NCBI GenBank assembly: GCA_034670265.1
Contig: JAXMNU010000005.1
Span: 124,001 to 188,000, forward strand
DNA: 64,000 nucleotides
Direction: 5' to 3'
DNA from: Halomarinibacterium sp034670265
GTDB taxonomy: Bacteria; Bacteroidota; Bacteroidia; Flavobacteriales; Flavobacteriaceae
Shown here: positions 8,253 through 17,449 of the stretch, in pieces
How the letters are laid out: each line of letters starts with the position of its first letter
Position numbering within the stretch: the first letter of the stretch is position 1
Made by a program: the position numbers and the translations under genes
The notes under the pieces: model-generated
Seen by the model: the letters and a program-made list of their open reading frames with translations, nothing else
The model's database searches: none
Told to the model about the DNA's origin: nothing

Positions 8253-11114
8253 ATGAAGAAAATTTTAACTATTTTAAGTATAGTTGTAACAACTCTAACT
8301 TTTGCTCAAGACAATGGCTCAATCGTTGGAAAACTAACTGATAAAGACTTCAATAATGAGCCTCTACCATTCGCAAATATAGTCATTAAAGGCACTTCTA
8401 CAGGGACCACATCTGACATAGATGGATTATATGCTTTAGAGAATGTACAAGCTGGAACTTATACAGTAGTTTTTAGTTTTGTAGGTTATGAAACTGTTGA
8501 AATACCTAATGTTTCAGTAGTAGCTAATAAGGTGACAACGGTAAATGTTCCTATGGGAGCCAGTGCTGCTACGCTGGATGAGGTAGTTATTAAAACCACT
8601 ACTAAAAGAGAAAGTGAAGTTGCTCTTCTTTTAGAACAAAAGAAAGCAGTAACTCAAAAAACATCTATTGGAGCGCAAGAACTTTCTAGAAAAGGTGTTG
8701 GAGATGTTGCTACAGCTGTTACCAAAGTCACTGGAATTTCAAAAGAAGAGGGTTCTGGAAATGTATTTGTTCGTGGTTTAGGAGATAGATATAATGTAAC
8801 CACTCTTAATGGATTGCCGTTACCTTCTGACAATCCCTCAAAAAAGAATATTAAGTTAAGTATTTTTACCACAGACATCGTTGAAGCTATTGGGATAGAC
8901 AAAACGTACAACCCTCAAAATTTTGGTGACTTTGCTGGTGCAAATATCGATATCACTTCCAAAGACTATAAAGGAAGTGGTTTTATGGAAATAGGCTTCG
9001 AATCTGGAGTAAATACTGTTACCATTGCAGAAAAAAACTTTTATCTTACCGATGGTCCTAACGACACAGGTTTTTATAATATTAATTACCCTGCCTTTCC
9101 CTTAAACAATTATAATTTTGAAACTAGCTGGGATAGACAAGAAACATCATTACCAATCGAAGGTGGATTTTCACTGAAAGGGGGAGAATCTTTCCGCTTA
9201 GGGGATAATACAAAAGTAAGTCTATTTGGAGTTGGATCCTTCAATAATGAATATCAATACCGTGAAGGTATTACTCGTGGAGGTGTAAATGTGGGTGCTG
9301 TACCAGATTCAGACTTTGACTATATTGATTATTCCTATAATACCAATACTACCTTAATGGGTAATGTGGGTATTAAAATAAAAGACCAAACTATTAACTA
9401 CAATGGATTTTATTTAAATACTACTAGTGAACAACAAAAAGAATATTATGGTATAGTTGATAAAGATGATGATGCTGCTTTAGGAGGAGGTTTTATTCAA
9501 CGTGCTGTCTTTGAAAGAACACAATTATTTGTTCACCAGCTTTTAGGAGATCATAAATTAGGTGAAAGATTTGAAGTTAATTGGGGAGCATCATATAGTT
9601 ATTTAGAGAATGCAGAGCCAAATAGAAGGCAGATCACTTTATTACCTTTTGCAAATGATGAGCCAGATGGACCAAAATCTTTTGAACTTATTTCTTCATC
9701 TTCAGATAACCACAGATTTTATGGCGAGTTAACTGAAGAGGAGATTGCAGCTAATCTTGCAGTATCAATTAACTTTAAGAAAAATGAAGAAGAAGACTTC
9801 GACGGCAAGATAACTTTAGGTTATAACGGAAGGTTTAAAGATGTCGTTTACGAAGCTACACAGTTTAACATTCGATTTGCACCACGTAATCAAGTTACTC
9901 AACCTATTATTGAAGATATCTATAATGTAGATGCCTACTTTACACAAGAAAATTTAAATGCTGGGCTTTATAGTATTGAAACTTTTAGAGGTGGTTTAAG
10001 CTCTTCAGGAATTGACCCATTATTGCCTCAATATTATTTTGGAGATCAAAAAATACACGCAGGATTTTTAAATATTGAATATGCATTTTCCCCAAAGTTT
10101 ACAGCTTTATTAGGGGTAAGAGCAGAGCAAATAAATCAATATATAGAATGGTCTACATCATTAGCTCCTGCCGGAGATAATAATACATTAGACACTTTTG
10201 AGGTTCTTCCAGCACTGTCTTTAAAATACGAACTTAATGACAAGCAAAACTTAAAATTTGCTGCTAGTAAGACGTATACACTTCCACAATATAAAGAAAG
10301 AGCATTATTCTTATTTCAAGAAGTTTCTCAAGATTATCAAGGAAATCCTGGTTTATACTCTTCAACAGACTATAACGTAGACTTAAAGTGGGAGCTTTTC
10401 CCAACATCAAGTGAAATAGTATCTATCGCTGCTTTTGGGAAATTAATTCAAGACCCCATAAATACAATTGTGCTAAACTCTGCTGCTAATGATATTAGCT
10501 GGGCAAATACGGGAGATACTGCAACGGCTTTTGGAGCTGAAGTTGAATTAAGAAAATCGCTTTTTGAAACTGAAAAAACAGAGGCTAATGGTGCAACGCT
10601 AAAAAACAGTTTAACTGCTGGAATAAATGCCGCATATATGATAACAAATCAAGAGTTATCTGAAGAAAAAATTACTGAAGATGCTACAGCAGCAGGCTTT
10701 CCTATTTCTTTTACACCTACCTATGCAGAAACAGATATTTCTGGAGCATCAGATTTAGTTGCCAATGCAGATGTCACATATGTAAAAGATTTTTCTGAAT
10801 TCAAGAATATACAATTAACACTTGCTGCCAACTATTTTTCAGATAGAATATTTGCACTTGGAAATTTTGGTAAAGGGAATATTATAGAAAAAGGTGTTCC
10901 TACTCTAGATTTCATCTTTAAAACACAACTTACAGAAAATATTTCTTTAGGACTTTCTGCTAAAAACTTATTGAATCCAAGTATAGAAAGATTTCAAGAA
11001 GCTGTAGATGGGAAAGTTAATCCAGATGTGCAAGGAGTGCAAGAAACAGACATAACAGTGCTTTCTTATAAAAAGGGGTTTGACTTTAAATTATCATTTG
11101 CATATAAATTTTAA
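8253..11114 (+). CDS. TonB-dependent outer-membrane receptor with N-terminal carboxypeptidase-like domain
   Basis: A 953-residue receptor. A signal peptide (MKKILTILSIVVTTLTFAQ) is followed by a carboxypeptidase-regulatory-like (CarbopepD_reg_2) domain at about residues 25-105. Then come the plug domain (GDVATAVTKVTGISKEEGSGNVFVRGLGDRY region) and a large beta-barrel ending in aromatic F. ATG 8253 is preferred over GTG 8235, because the latter sits at the predicted transcription start. The gene is followed 43 bases later by a surface-lipoprotein gene and has a Pho-box-like array upstream. The likely substrate is therefore a phosphorus-containing compound taken up under phosphate limitation. 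The substrate is inference; the family is certain. Confidence 0.93.
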   Translation: MKKILTILSIVVTTLTFAQDNGSIVGKLTDKDFNNEPLPFANIVIKGTSTGTTSDIDGLYALENVQAGTYTVVFSFVGYETVEIPNVSVVANKVTTVNVPMGASAATLDEVVIKTTTKRESEVALLLEQKKAVTQKTSIGAQELSRKGVGDVATAVTKVTGISKEEGSGNVFVRGLGDRYNVTTLNGLPLPSDNPSKKNIKLSIFTTDIVEAIGIDKTYNPQNFGDFAGANIDITSKDYKGSGFMEIGFESGVNTVTIAEKNFYLTDGPNDTGFYNINYPAFPLNNYNFETSWDRQETSLPIEGGFSLKGGESFRLGDNTKVSLFGVGSFNNEYQYREGITRGGVNVGAVPDSDFDYIDYSYNTNTTLMGNVGIKIKDQTINYNGFYLNTTSEQQKEYYGIVDKDDDAALGGGFIQRAVFERTQLFVHQLLGDHKLGERFEVNWGASYSYLENAEPNRRQITLLPFANDEPDGPKSFELISSSSDNHRFYGELTEEEIAANLAVSINFKKNEEEDFDGKITLGYNGRFKDVVYEATQFNIRFAPRNQVTQPIIEDIYNVDAYFTQENLNAGLYSIETFRGGLSSSGIDPLLPQYYFGDQKIHAGFLNIEYAFSPKFTALLGVRAEQINQYIEWSTSLAPAGDNNTLDTFEVLPALSLKYELNDKQNLKFAASKTYTLPQYKERALFLFQEVSQDYQGNPGLYSSTDYNVDLKWELFPTSSEIVSIAAFGKLIQDPINTIVLNSAANDISWANTGDTATAFGAEVELRKSLFETEKTEANGATLKNSLTAGINAAYMITNQELSEEKITEDATAAGFPISFTPTYAETDISGASDLVANADVTYVKDFSEFKNIQLTLAANYFSDRIFALGNFGKGNIIEKGVPTLDFIFKTQLTENISLGLSAKNLLNPSIERFQEAVDGKVNPDVQGVQETDITVLSYKKGFDFKLSFAYKF

Positions 11115-11157
11115 TCACTTAAAATCGAATATCTAAACACTATTAAAACTCAAAACA

Positions 11158-13377
11158 ATGAAAAAAAATCTTTTAAAATTAATGTTCATACTTACTTCAA
11201 TGATACTAGTAGTATCTTGTAGTAATGACGATGGCCCTACAACGGTAGCTGCCACTTGTAATGACGGTGTACAAAACGGTGACGAAGAAGGTGTTGACTG
11301 TGGAGGTTCTGCATGTGCCCCATGTGTTACAAACCTTTTATCTGGAGATATAACAGAAGATACTACATTAGATGCAACTGTAGCTTACGAACTAACAGGA
11401 GCTTATGTAGTTAAGTCTGGTTCCTCTTTAACAATTCCGGCGGGAACTGTAATTAAAGCAACTGGAGGAACATCTGCATATATAGCAGTAGAACGCGGAG
11501 CTCAAATATTTGTTAATGGTACCTCAAATGCCCCCGTAGTAATGACTTCTGGTTCTGCTAGTCCACAAGCTGGAGACTGGGGAGGTTTAGTTATCGCTGG
11601 AGACGCTCCAACAAATAAAGGAAATGATGTTTTATCTGAAGTAGCCGATTTAACTTATGGTGGTTCTAGTACTAATGATAATTCTGGTTCTATTCGCTAT
11701 TTAAGAGTAGAATATACGGGTGCAACTTTCTCAAACGACAAAGAGTTTAACGGTGTTTCTTTATTTGGTGTGGGCGCAGGAACTACTTTTGAATATGTTC
11801 AATCTTATAATGGAGGTGATGATGGTATTGAGTTTTTTGGGGGTTCTGTAGATGGAGAAAATCTTGTATCTGTAGGAAGTGGTGACGACTCAATCGACTT
11901 TGCAGATGGTTGGTCTGGAAACGGTACCAACTGGTATATTGCTGGTGGTGCAAAAGCTGGTATTGAAGGTTCTAACAACGGAGACAATGGAAATGCTTCT
12001 CCTGTTACCACTACAACACTTACAAATATTACTGTAGTAGGCCCTGTAACTGAAGGTGCATTATTCTTTAAAGAAGGTGGTGGTAACTTTACTATTAATA
12101 ACTTCTATACTAGTAATGTTGATTTAGGAATTAAAGTTACTGATACTGATGCTGATGCTGCTGCAAGAATAGAAAATGGAAATCTTCAAATTAATAACAT
12201 ACAATTTGCAAATGCCCCTATCGACTTAAACATTACAGATTATACTGGAGCAAATCAATCTTTCTACACTGAAGGAATTGCTTTGGGTGCTGGAAATGGT
12301 GCTGCATCTCCAGATTGGGCAGCTGGATGGACTACAGGTCTTGACAACAGTGCTGCTACTACAGAAAATTTAGCTGGTGAAATTACTGGTTCAGTAGAAT
12401 TAGATGCAACTATTGAATATCAATTAACAGGTGCTTTTGTAGTAAAAAGCGGAGGAGAATTAACTATTCCTGCGGGAACTGTTATTAAAGCTACTGGTGG
12501 AACAGCAGCATACATTGCAGTAGAAAGAGGTGCTAAAATCTTCATCGAAGGTGAAGCTAACAGCCCTGTCGTGATGACCTCTGGAGCTTCTTCACCTGTA
12601 GCTGGTGATTGGGGTGGTTTGGTAATCGCTGGTGATGCTCCTACCAATAAAGGAACAAATGTACTTTCCGAGGTAGGTGATGTTTTATACGGTGGAAATA
12701 ATACAAATGATAACTCTGGATCTATTCGTTATTTAAGAATAGAATATACGGGTGCCACTTTCTCTAACGATAAAGAATTTAATGGTGTTTCATTATTTGG
12801 TGTGGGTGCAGGAACTACTTTTGAGTATGTACAATCACTTAATGGTGGTGATGACGGTATCGAATTCTTTGGCGGTAGTGTAACTGGTAACAATTTAGTA
12901 TCTGTAGGTAGTGGAGACGACTCAATTGACTTTGCAGATGGCTGGACTGGAAATGGTTCTAACTGGTATATTAAAGATGGAGCAAAAGCAGGTATTGAAG
13001 GATCTAATAATGGAGATAACGGAAACGCAACTCCTGTAACAACTACAACACTTTCAAATATTACTGTTGTAGGACCTGTAACAGAAGGTGCTTTATTCTT
13101 TAAAGAAGGTGGTGGAAATTTTACAATTACTAACTTCTATACAAACTCTGTAAACCTTGGGGTTAAAGTAACAGCTACAGATGCTGAAGCAGCCGCAAGA
13201 ATTGAAGCTAATGCATTATCTATTAACCCAATGCAATTTGAAAGTCCAGCTTCTGGTTGGATGATTACTGATTATACTGGTAGTAACCAAAGCTTTGTAA
13301 CAGAAGGTCCAACCTCTGGAGCAGGCAATGGTCCTAACGCTCCATCTTGGGCTAGCGGATGGACATCAGGATTATAA
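11158..13377 (+). CDS. Surface lipoprotein with two tandem ~340-residue beta-helix-like repeats
   Basis: A 739-residue lipoprotein with a signal peptide and lipobox ending VVSC near residue 21. It then has the cysteine-rich module CNDGVQNGDEEGVDCGG seen in many flavobacterial surface proteins. The rest is two near-identical copies of a ~343-residue unit, each opening with LDATxxYxLTGAxVVKSG and containing GDWGGLVIAGDAPTNKG and SVGSGDDSIDFADGW. The regular short hydrophobic strands suggest a right-handed beta-helix. It follows the TonB receptor by 43 bases and is probably its co-regulated surface partner. The specific ligand is unknown. A strong terminator follows. Confidence 0.85.
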   Translation: MKKNLLKLMFILTSMILVVSCSNDDGPTTVAATCNDGVQNGDEEGVDCGGSACAPCVTNLLSGDITEDTTLDATVAYELTGAYVVKSGSSLTIPAGTVIKATGGTSAYIAVERGAQIFVNGTSNAPVVMTSGSASPQAGDWGGLVIAGDAPTNKGNDVLSEVADLTYGGSSTNDNSGSIRYLRVEYTGATFSNDKEFNGVSLFGVGAGTTFEYVQSYNGGDDGIEFFGGSVDGENLVSVGSGDDSIDFADGWSGNGTNWYIAGGAKAGIEGSNNGDNGNASPVTTTTLTNITVVGPVTEGALFFKEGGGNFTINNFYTSNVDLGIKVTDTDADAAARIENGNLQINNIQFANAPIDLNITDYTGANQSFYTEGIALGAGNGAASPDWAAGWTTGLDNSAATTENLAGEITGSVELDATIEYQLTGAFVVKSGGELTIPAGTVIKATGGTAAYIAVERGAKIFIEGEANSPVVMTSGASSPVAGDWGGLVIAGDAPTNKGTNVLSEVGDVLYGGNNTNDNSGSIRYLRIEYTGATFSNDKEFNGVSLFGVGAGTTFEYVQSLNGGDDGIEFFGGSVTGNNLVSVGSGDDSIDFADGWTGNGSNWYIKDGAKAGIEGSNNGDNGNATPVTTTTLSNITVVGPVTEGALFFKEGGGNFTITNFYTNSVNLGVKVTATDAEAAARIEANALSINPMQFESPASGWMITDYTGSNQSFVTEGPTSGAGNGPNAPSWASGWTSGL
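11335..13374 (+). repeat. Tandem internal duplication inside the lipoprotein gene
   Basis: Two units of about 1.03 kb (from about 11335 and 12364) encode the same protein unit. Long runs are identical at protein level, but many synonymous third positions differ. The duplication is therefore not very recent, or the copies are evolving under protein-level constraint. Confidence 0.85.
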
Positions 13378-13426
13378 TATCATAATTATATTTTAAAGTT
13401 TATAATTATTGGTTTTGAATTTAGCT

Positions 13427-13456
13427 AAAAAGGCTCCTTTTAGGAGCCTTTTTTTT
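13427..13456. terminator. Bidirectional terminator
   Basis: AAGGCTCC (13430-13437) pairs with GGAGCCTT (13443-13450), with an A-run before and a T-run after. It serves the lipoprotein gene and the convergent carbonic anhydrase gene. Confidence 0.88.
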
Positions 13457-13476
13457 ATTCAAATCTATCTGTTCAA

Positions 13477-14103
13477 TTAGTAGAAAGTAACTTCTCCAGA
13501 GTTTATATCGTACATCGCTCCAACAATCATTATTTCACCCTTTTTTTCCATTTCAGTAAGGATGGGACTTTCAGCATGAATTCTATCAATGGTAAGATGT
13601 ACATTTTTTGCTGCCACAGTATCCACAAAATCCAAATTGGAAGAATTTCGTAGACTAGCATCTTTCGGTTCTGGTACGGCATCTACCGCTGGTTTAATTT
13701 TTTCAATAAGCTTTGTTAAGTTTCCAAGTTTTGCATCATCACAGGCTCCTTTTACAGCACCACAAGAAGTATGTCCTAGTACTACGATTAGCTTAGTGCC
13801 AGCTAGTTTACAGGCAAACTCCATGCTTCCTAAGATGTCTTCATTTACAAAGTTTCCAGCAATTCGTACGCTAAAAATATCTCCTAATCCTTGGTCAAAA
13901 ACCAATTCTGCAGAGACTCTAGAATCAATACAACTTAGTATAGTAGCAAATGGAAATTGTCCATCGCTCGTTTCATTAACTTGTTGCAATAAGTTTCGGT
14001 TTGCTTTTAAATTATTTTGAAATCTTTCGTTTCCTTCTTTTAAAAATTGAATGGCCTTTTGAGGCGTCATTGTAGCTTGTGTTTCTTTAGTATGTGCTTT
14101 CAT
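13477..14103 (-). CDS. Beta-class carbonic anhydrase
   Basis: A 208-residue enzyme interconverting CO2 and bicarbonate. The zinc site and catalytic dyad are complete: C58, D60 and R62 in SCIDSRV, and H111 and C114 in GHTSCG. No signal peptide is seen, so it is cytoplasmic. It is the last gene of a three-gene minus-strand run with a universal stress protein (14-nt gap) and a SulP anion transporter. SulP plus carbonic anhydrase is a known pairing for bicarbonate uptake. That gives a plausible job in supplying bicarbonate for anaplerotic fixation, or in pH control. Confidence 0.94.
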   Translation of the reverse strand: MKAHTKETQATMTPQKAIQFLKEGNERFQNNLKANRNLLQQVNETSDGQFPFATILSCIDSRVSAELVFDQGLGDIFSVRIAGNFVNEDILGSMEFACKLAGTKLIVVLGHTSCGAVKGACDDAKLGNLTKLIEKIKPAVDAVPEPKDASLRNSSNLDFVDTVAAKNVHLTIDRIHAESPILTEMEKKGEIMIVGAMYDINSGEVTFY

Positions 14104-14117
14104 ATTATTTATAGTTT

Positions 14118-14942
14118 TTAGTTTAAAGAATAATGTTTTACTCCTGATATGAGTAGTGATATATTAAGTTTATTTATAGCATCTTTTATGCTAATTTCTT
14201 TATGGGTTCCATTATTAACAACTTTTTCATCTCTATCAATATAAAATAAATTAATATTATTTTTTAATAGATATTTATTTAAGTTATCCATACTATAGCT
14301 TCCGTCTTCAAAGACATATTCTATAGTTTTTGATCCTTCAGGATTTAAATTCTCTAAAGAAGCATTTGATTTATTTGCGATTTTAAAAGCTTTTAAAGGT
14401 TTCTTTGAATGAACCATTATTTCTTCTGAAAAATCAACATTAAGAGTGCTTTTTACACCATTTAATAATCCTAAACTTAGCTCCTTTTTTGGTTCTAAAG
14501 GATTAATGTTTGAAGCGACCAATATAACACCTTTGTATTTACTTAAAATAAATTGAATGATTTCATCGCCTCCAAAATTTAGTAATTTATTTTTTTTCTT
14601 ACCTAATACAATGATTTCTGGTTTTTGTTCTTCAATATATTTCCCAATTTCATTTTTTACATTCCCTATCCTTTGTAAGTAATTTATTGGGATATTATTT
14701 TCTTTAGAAATAGGTTGTATTAACTTCTGTATTTTCCTTTCAGTTACTACAAACTCTTCTTTAATGGTTCGTATAGCAGATAATTGATTTTCTTTTTCTA
14801 CAATCTCTGTAGGCCTTTTTACGTGTAAAAAATCAATTTCTCCACCAATTATTTTAGCAAGACTAACACTTGCATTTAGGGTTGTGACTTCAGATTTAGA
14901 TACATCTGATAGTACTAAAATTTTATAGTTTTTATTTTTAAT
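14118..14942 (-). CDS. Universal stress protein with an apparently non-canonical ATT (or ATA) start
   Basis: The reading frame is continuous from 14942 to 14118 (274 codons). It encodes a two-domain UspA-like protein beginning KNYKILVLSDVSKSEVTTLN, the usual first beta-strand of the family. UspA-type ATP-binding features are weak. No ATG, GTG or TTG occurs in frame near the N terminus: the frame is closed upstream by TAA and offers only ATA (14945) or ATT (14942). The first ordinary start codon (TTG, 14522) would remove half the protein. I therefore call ATT 14942. The gene lies 12 nt after the SulP stop and 14 nt before carbonic anhydrase, so translational coupling may help initiation. Confidence 0.75.
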   Translation of the reverse strand: MKNKNYKILVLSDVSKSEVTTLNASVSLAKIIGGEIDFLHVKRPTEIVEKENQLSAIRTIKEEFVVTERKIQKLIQPISKENNIPINYLQRIGNVKNEIGKYIEEQKPEIIVLGKKKNKLLNFGGDEIIQFILSKYKGVILVASNINPLEPKKELSLGLLNGVKSTLNVDFSEEIMVHSKKPLKAFKIANKSNASLENLNPEGSKTIEYVFEDGSYSMDNLNKYLLKNNINLFYIDRDEKVVNNGTHKEISIKDAINKLNISLLISGVKHYSLN

Positions 14943-14954
14943 TATTTTTTATTT

Positions 14955-16535
14955 TTAGGCATTTTTAGGTCTTAATTTAAAAAACTCAATAAAACTGCTT
15001 GGGTTTTCGACTATACCTCTTTCTGAAATTAATTGTATATCTATACTTCGCTCCTTGGCTTTAAATGCGAAATCTTCAAGAATTTCAATAATATCATTAT
15101 CTAGATATCTAGTTTTTCTTACATCTAGTTCTAGATAGGTGTCTCTTGGCAAACTCTCAAGTTCTTTTAAGATGGCACCTTTATTAAAAAAAGTAACCTC
15201 CTCCGCAAGAGTCATTTTTATTTTATGTTTACCATTACTTTTATCTTCAATATGAAGGAAATGTGAGTTTTGATAGCTCTTAATAAGAATAACAACAATC
15301 CCTACTAACAATCCAAGCCCTATTCCATAAAGCAAATCGATAAATACTATACCTAGCACAGTAACAGTAAATGGAGCAAATTGTTTCCAACCCAAATCAT
15401 ACATTTTTTTGAATAATTGTGGTTTTGCCAATTTATACCCCACCACTAGAAGTACTGCAGCTAATACCGATAAAGGTATCATATTTAACAATCTTGGGAT
15501 TAAGATAACTGATATTAATAAGAAAAAGCCATGGATAATGGCAGATAATTTACTTCTACCTCCAGACTGAATATTGGCTGAACTTCTTACAATTACTTGG
15601 GTTATGGGCAGCCCTCCTATTAATCCTGAAATGATATTTCCAGTCCCTTGAGCAAAAAGTTCTCTATTGGTTGGCGTAACATTTTTATTAGGATCAAGTT
15701 TATCTGTTGCCTCAACACAAAGCAAGGTTTCTAGACTGGCAACTAAAGCCAATGTAAAAGCTACTATCCATATATCTGGATTGGTAATTACTGCAAAATT
15801 TGGAAAACTAAATTGCCCTAAAAAAGAGGTAGCATCTTCGGGAACTGGAACACTAACTAAATGTGTTCCTGCAATAGAAAATGTCTCATGAGATTTTGTA
15901 AGAACATAAAAAACAATCCCTACAATCACCGCCACTAAAGGCCCTTGTATCAACTGGAATATTTTTCCCTTTTTGGACAGTACCTTCTCCCAAAGAATTA
16001 AAATCCCCAAACCAATAATCCCAATTAAAGCAGATCCTGGAATTATATTATTAATAGTCTTAAAAAGAGCTATAAAGGTATTCTCACTATCTACTTGAAA
16101 AAATGCAAAATCCCCTTGTGGGTCTGGATCATATCCAAAAAAATGTGGAATTTGTTTTAGAATAATAATAATTCCTATCCCTGTAAGCATTCCTTTAATA
16201 ACAGAAGATGGAAAATAATATCCAATAATACCTGCCTTTAAAACTCCAAATAAAATTTGTATCGCTCCCGCAAGGACTACGGCAACTAAAAAATTTTGAA
16301 ATCCCCCTAAGGTTCCTATTGCGGCTAAAACAATAGCAGCCAAACCAGCTGCAGGTCCAGAAACTCCAATTTTAGATCCACTTATAGCACCCACAACAAT
16401 CCCCCCTACAATACCAGCAATTAAACCAGAAAATAATGGTGCACCACTAGCAAGTGCAATACCTAAACATAAAGGTAATGCCACAAAAAACACGACAATA
16501 CTCGCAGGTATGTCATTCCGTAACGTTTTAAACAT
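14955..16535 (-). CDS. SulP-family anion transporter with STAS domain (putative bicarbonate transporter)
   Basis: A 526-residue inner-membrane transporter. The N terminus (DIPASIVVFFVALPLCLGIALASGAP) and the GSKIGVSGPAAG loop are SulP hallmarks. About a dozen hydrophobic helices fill residues 10-420. The C-terminal ~100 residues are a cytoplasmic STAS domain (ELDVRKTRYLDNDIIEILEDF). SulP proteins carry sulfate, bicarbonate or related anions. Location in one operon with carbonic anhydrase points to bicarbonate. The operon has no visible heptamer array, so it is probably not under the same control as the phosphate genes on either side. Confidence 0.9.
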   Translation of the reverse strand: MFKTLRNDIPASIVVFFVALPLCLGIALASGAPLFSGLIAGIVGGIVVGAISGSKIGVSGPAAGLAAIVLAAIGTLGGFQNFLVAVVLAGAIQILFGVLKAGIIGYYFPSSVIKGMLTGIGIIIILKQIPHFFGYDPDPQGDFAFFQVDSENTFIALFKTINNIIPGSALIGIIGLGILILWEKVLSKKGKIFQLIQGPLVAVIVGIVFYVLTKSHETFSIAGTHLVSVPVPEDATSFLGQFSFPNFAVITNPDIWIVAFTLALVASLETLLCVEATDKLDPNKNVTPTNRELFAQGTGNIISGLIGGLPITQVIVRSSANIQSGGRSKLSAIIHGFFLLISVILIPRLLNMIPLSVLAAVLLVVGYKLAKPQLFKKMYDLGWKQFAPFTVTVLGIVFIDLLYGIGLGLLVGIVVILIKSYQNSHFLHIEDKSNGKHKIKMTLAEEVTFFNKGAILKELESLPRDTYLELDVRKTRYLDNDIIEILEDFAFKAKERSIDIQLISERGIVENPSSFIEFFKLRPKNA

Positions 16536-16607
16536 AACATAATAGTTTAGTTACTTGAAAAAATAATTTTCAAGCAGATTTTAAATTAATTTATTGAAAT
16601 CGAAAAA

Positions 16608-16880
16608 CTAACTAGTATGTTCTGGGGGTTGGAGAAAAACTTCAGAATTGTATATATACGGCTTCTCTATGTATGCTGAATTCAATTCCTTTTTAGGAAC
16701 AAACGCAACAATATGAGAAATGAAATCTGTTATAGAAAAAATCTTTTCTTTAACCTCTTCTTCTTGAATAGTTAAAACAATAGGAGCAACATCCTTGGCA
16801 CACAACTGAAAAACAGAAGGTCCCAATAACGCTATGATGAAAAATAACGAAATAAAACTATGTGCTATAGATTTTAACAT
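16608..16880 (-). CDS. Small membrane-anchored protein of unknown function
   Basis: A 90-residue product if started at ATG 16880 (MLKSIAHSFISLFF). The open frame continues upstream to 16955, but that extension overlaps the terminator. Residues 5-28 form a hydrophobic signal or anchor segment. The rest is short, moderately acidic (QEEEVKEK) and probably periplasmic. I recognise no domain. It is on the same strand as the SulP operon, 72 nt upstream, and could be co-transcribed with it. Confidence 0.5.
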   Translation of the reverse strand: MLKSIAHSFISLFFIIALLGPSVFQLCAKDVAPIVLTIQEEEVKEKIFSITDFISHIVAFVPKKELNSAYIEKPYIYNSEVFLQPPEHTS

Positions 16881-16953
16881 GGCCTCAAAAATAAAAATAA
16901 AAAAATAGGGAAATCTTAGAGGTTTGTTAAAGTTTTTAGTCAATCCTATAAAC

Positions 16954-16988
16954 AAAAAAAGACTCCTAATTAGGAGTCTTTTTTTTGT
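16954..16988. terminator. Bidirectional terminator
   Basis: AAGACTCCTAA pairs with TTAGGAGTCTT around position 16970, flanked by A7 and T8 runs. On the minus strand it ends the 17007-17366 gene. Confidence 0.85.
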
Positions 16989-17006
16989 CTTGTAAGTTTT
17001 TGTCTT

Positions 17007-17366
17007 TTAGTAGGATACTACAACGGCATCTGTAACCTTGAATGAGGTCACTTTAGCAATTTTAGAATTGGAGTAATTTACCTCCTTAATCTCATTACCT
17101 TGATAAAAATACCAAGTGCCAACTTTTTGGCCATTTTTGTAGTGTGCTACGGCAGTTTTGTTTCCTTCTGCATCATAGCTTATCCATTCCCCCTCTAGTT
17201 TATTATCCAATGTGTAAAAACCTGTCTGAGCCACTGTTCCATTTTCATGGAGCAAAGTAGCCTTAATTACTTTTCCTTCTTTAACAAATTCATCCTGTAC
17301 TTTCTCTTGAGAAAATGCGGTTCCTGTTAAAAGTGAAATAGTAAATACTACTATTAGTTTTTTCAT
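17007..17366 (-). CDS. Exported MORN/YwqK-like repeat protein
   Basis: A 119-residue protein with a signal peptide (MKKLIVVFTISLLTGTAFSQ). It then has three short repeats of the type GFYTLDNKLEGEWISYDAEGNKTAV and YKNGQKVGTWYFYQGNEI, which resemble YwqK/MORN-type beta-hairpin repeats. Flavobacterial homologues often carry the database name nicotinic acid mononucleotide adenyltransferase; nothing here supports that, as there is no nucleotidyltransferase HxGH motif. ATG 17366 is chosen over GTG 17375 for the better signal peptide. A perfect -7 box on the minus strand lies at 17402-17395, with a heptamer array just beyond it. Function unknown; probably periplasmic. Confidence 0.75.
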   Translation of the reverse strand: MKKLIVVFTISLLTGTAFSQEKVQDEFVKEGKVIKATLLHENGTVAQTGFYTLDNKLEGEWISYDAEGNKTAVAHYKNGQKVGTWYFYQGNEIKEVNYSNSKIAKVTSFKVTDAVVVSY

Positions 17367-17394
17367 GATAAACACATTTTAAGGGTTAATAACT

Positions 17395-17402
17395 CAAAAA
17401 TA
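17395..17402 (-). promoter_or_regulatory. -7 promoter box for the MORN-like gene
   Basis: On the minus strand this reads TATTTTTG, a perfect TAnnTTTG, 28 bases before the ATG at 17366. Confidence 0.55.
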
Positions 17403-17409
17403 CAAAAAT

Positions 17410-17449
17410 GGTAACAATAAATAAAGGTTTACGTAACATTAAATTAACA
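17410..17449. promoter_or_regulatory. Heptamer array with 11-bp period, orientation uncertain
   Basis: GGTAACA (17410), a degenerate unit (17421), CGTAACA (17432) and ATTAACA (17443) are spaced exactly 11 bp apart, as in the three phosphate promoters. In the orientation of those promoters it points right, toward a gene-free stretch with no in-phase TTTG box. The perfect -7 box lies to its left on the minus strand. It could serve either direction. Confidence 0.45.

Noticed and set aside
13589..14020. A 143-codon plus-strand frame
   Set aside because: Exact antisense shadow of the carbonic anhydrase gene.
14118..14522. A separate 134-residue gene starting at TTG 14522
   Set aside because: The same frame is open back to 14945 and encodes the N-terminal half of the same universal stress protein; 14522 is mid-domain.
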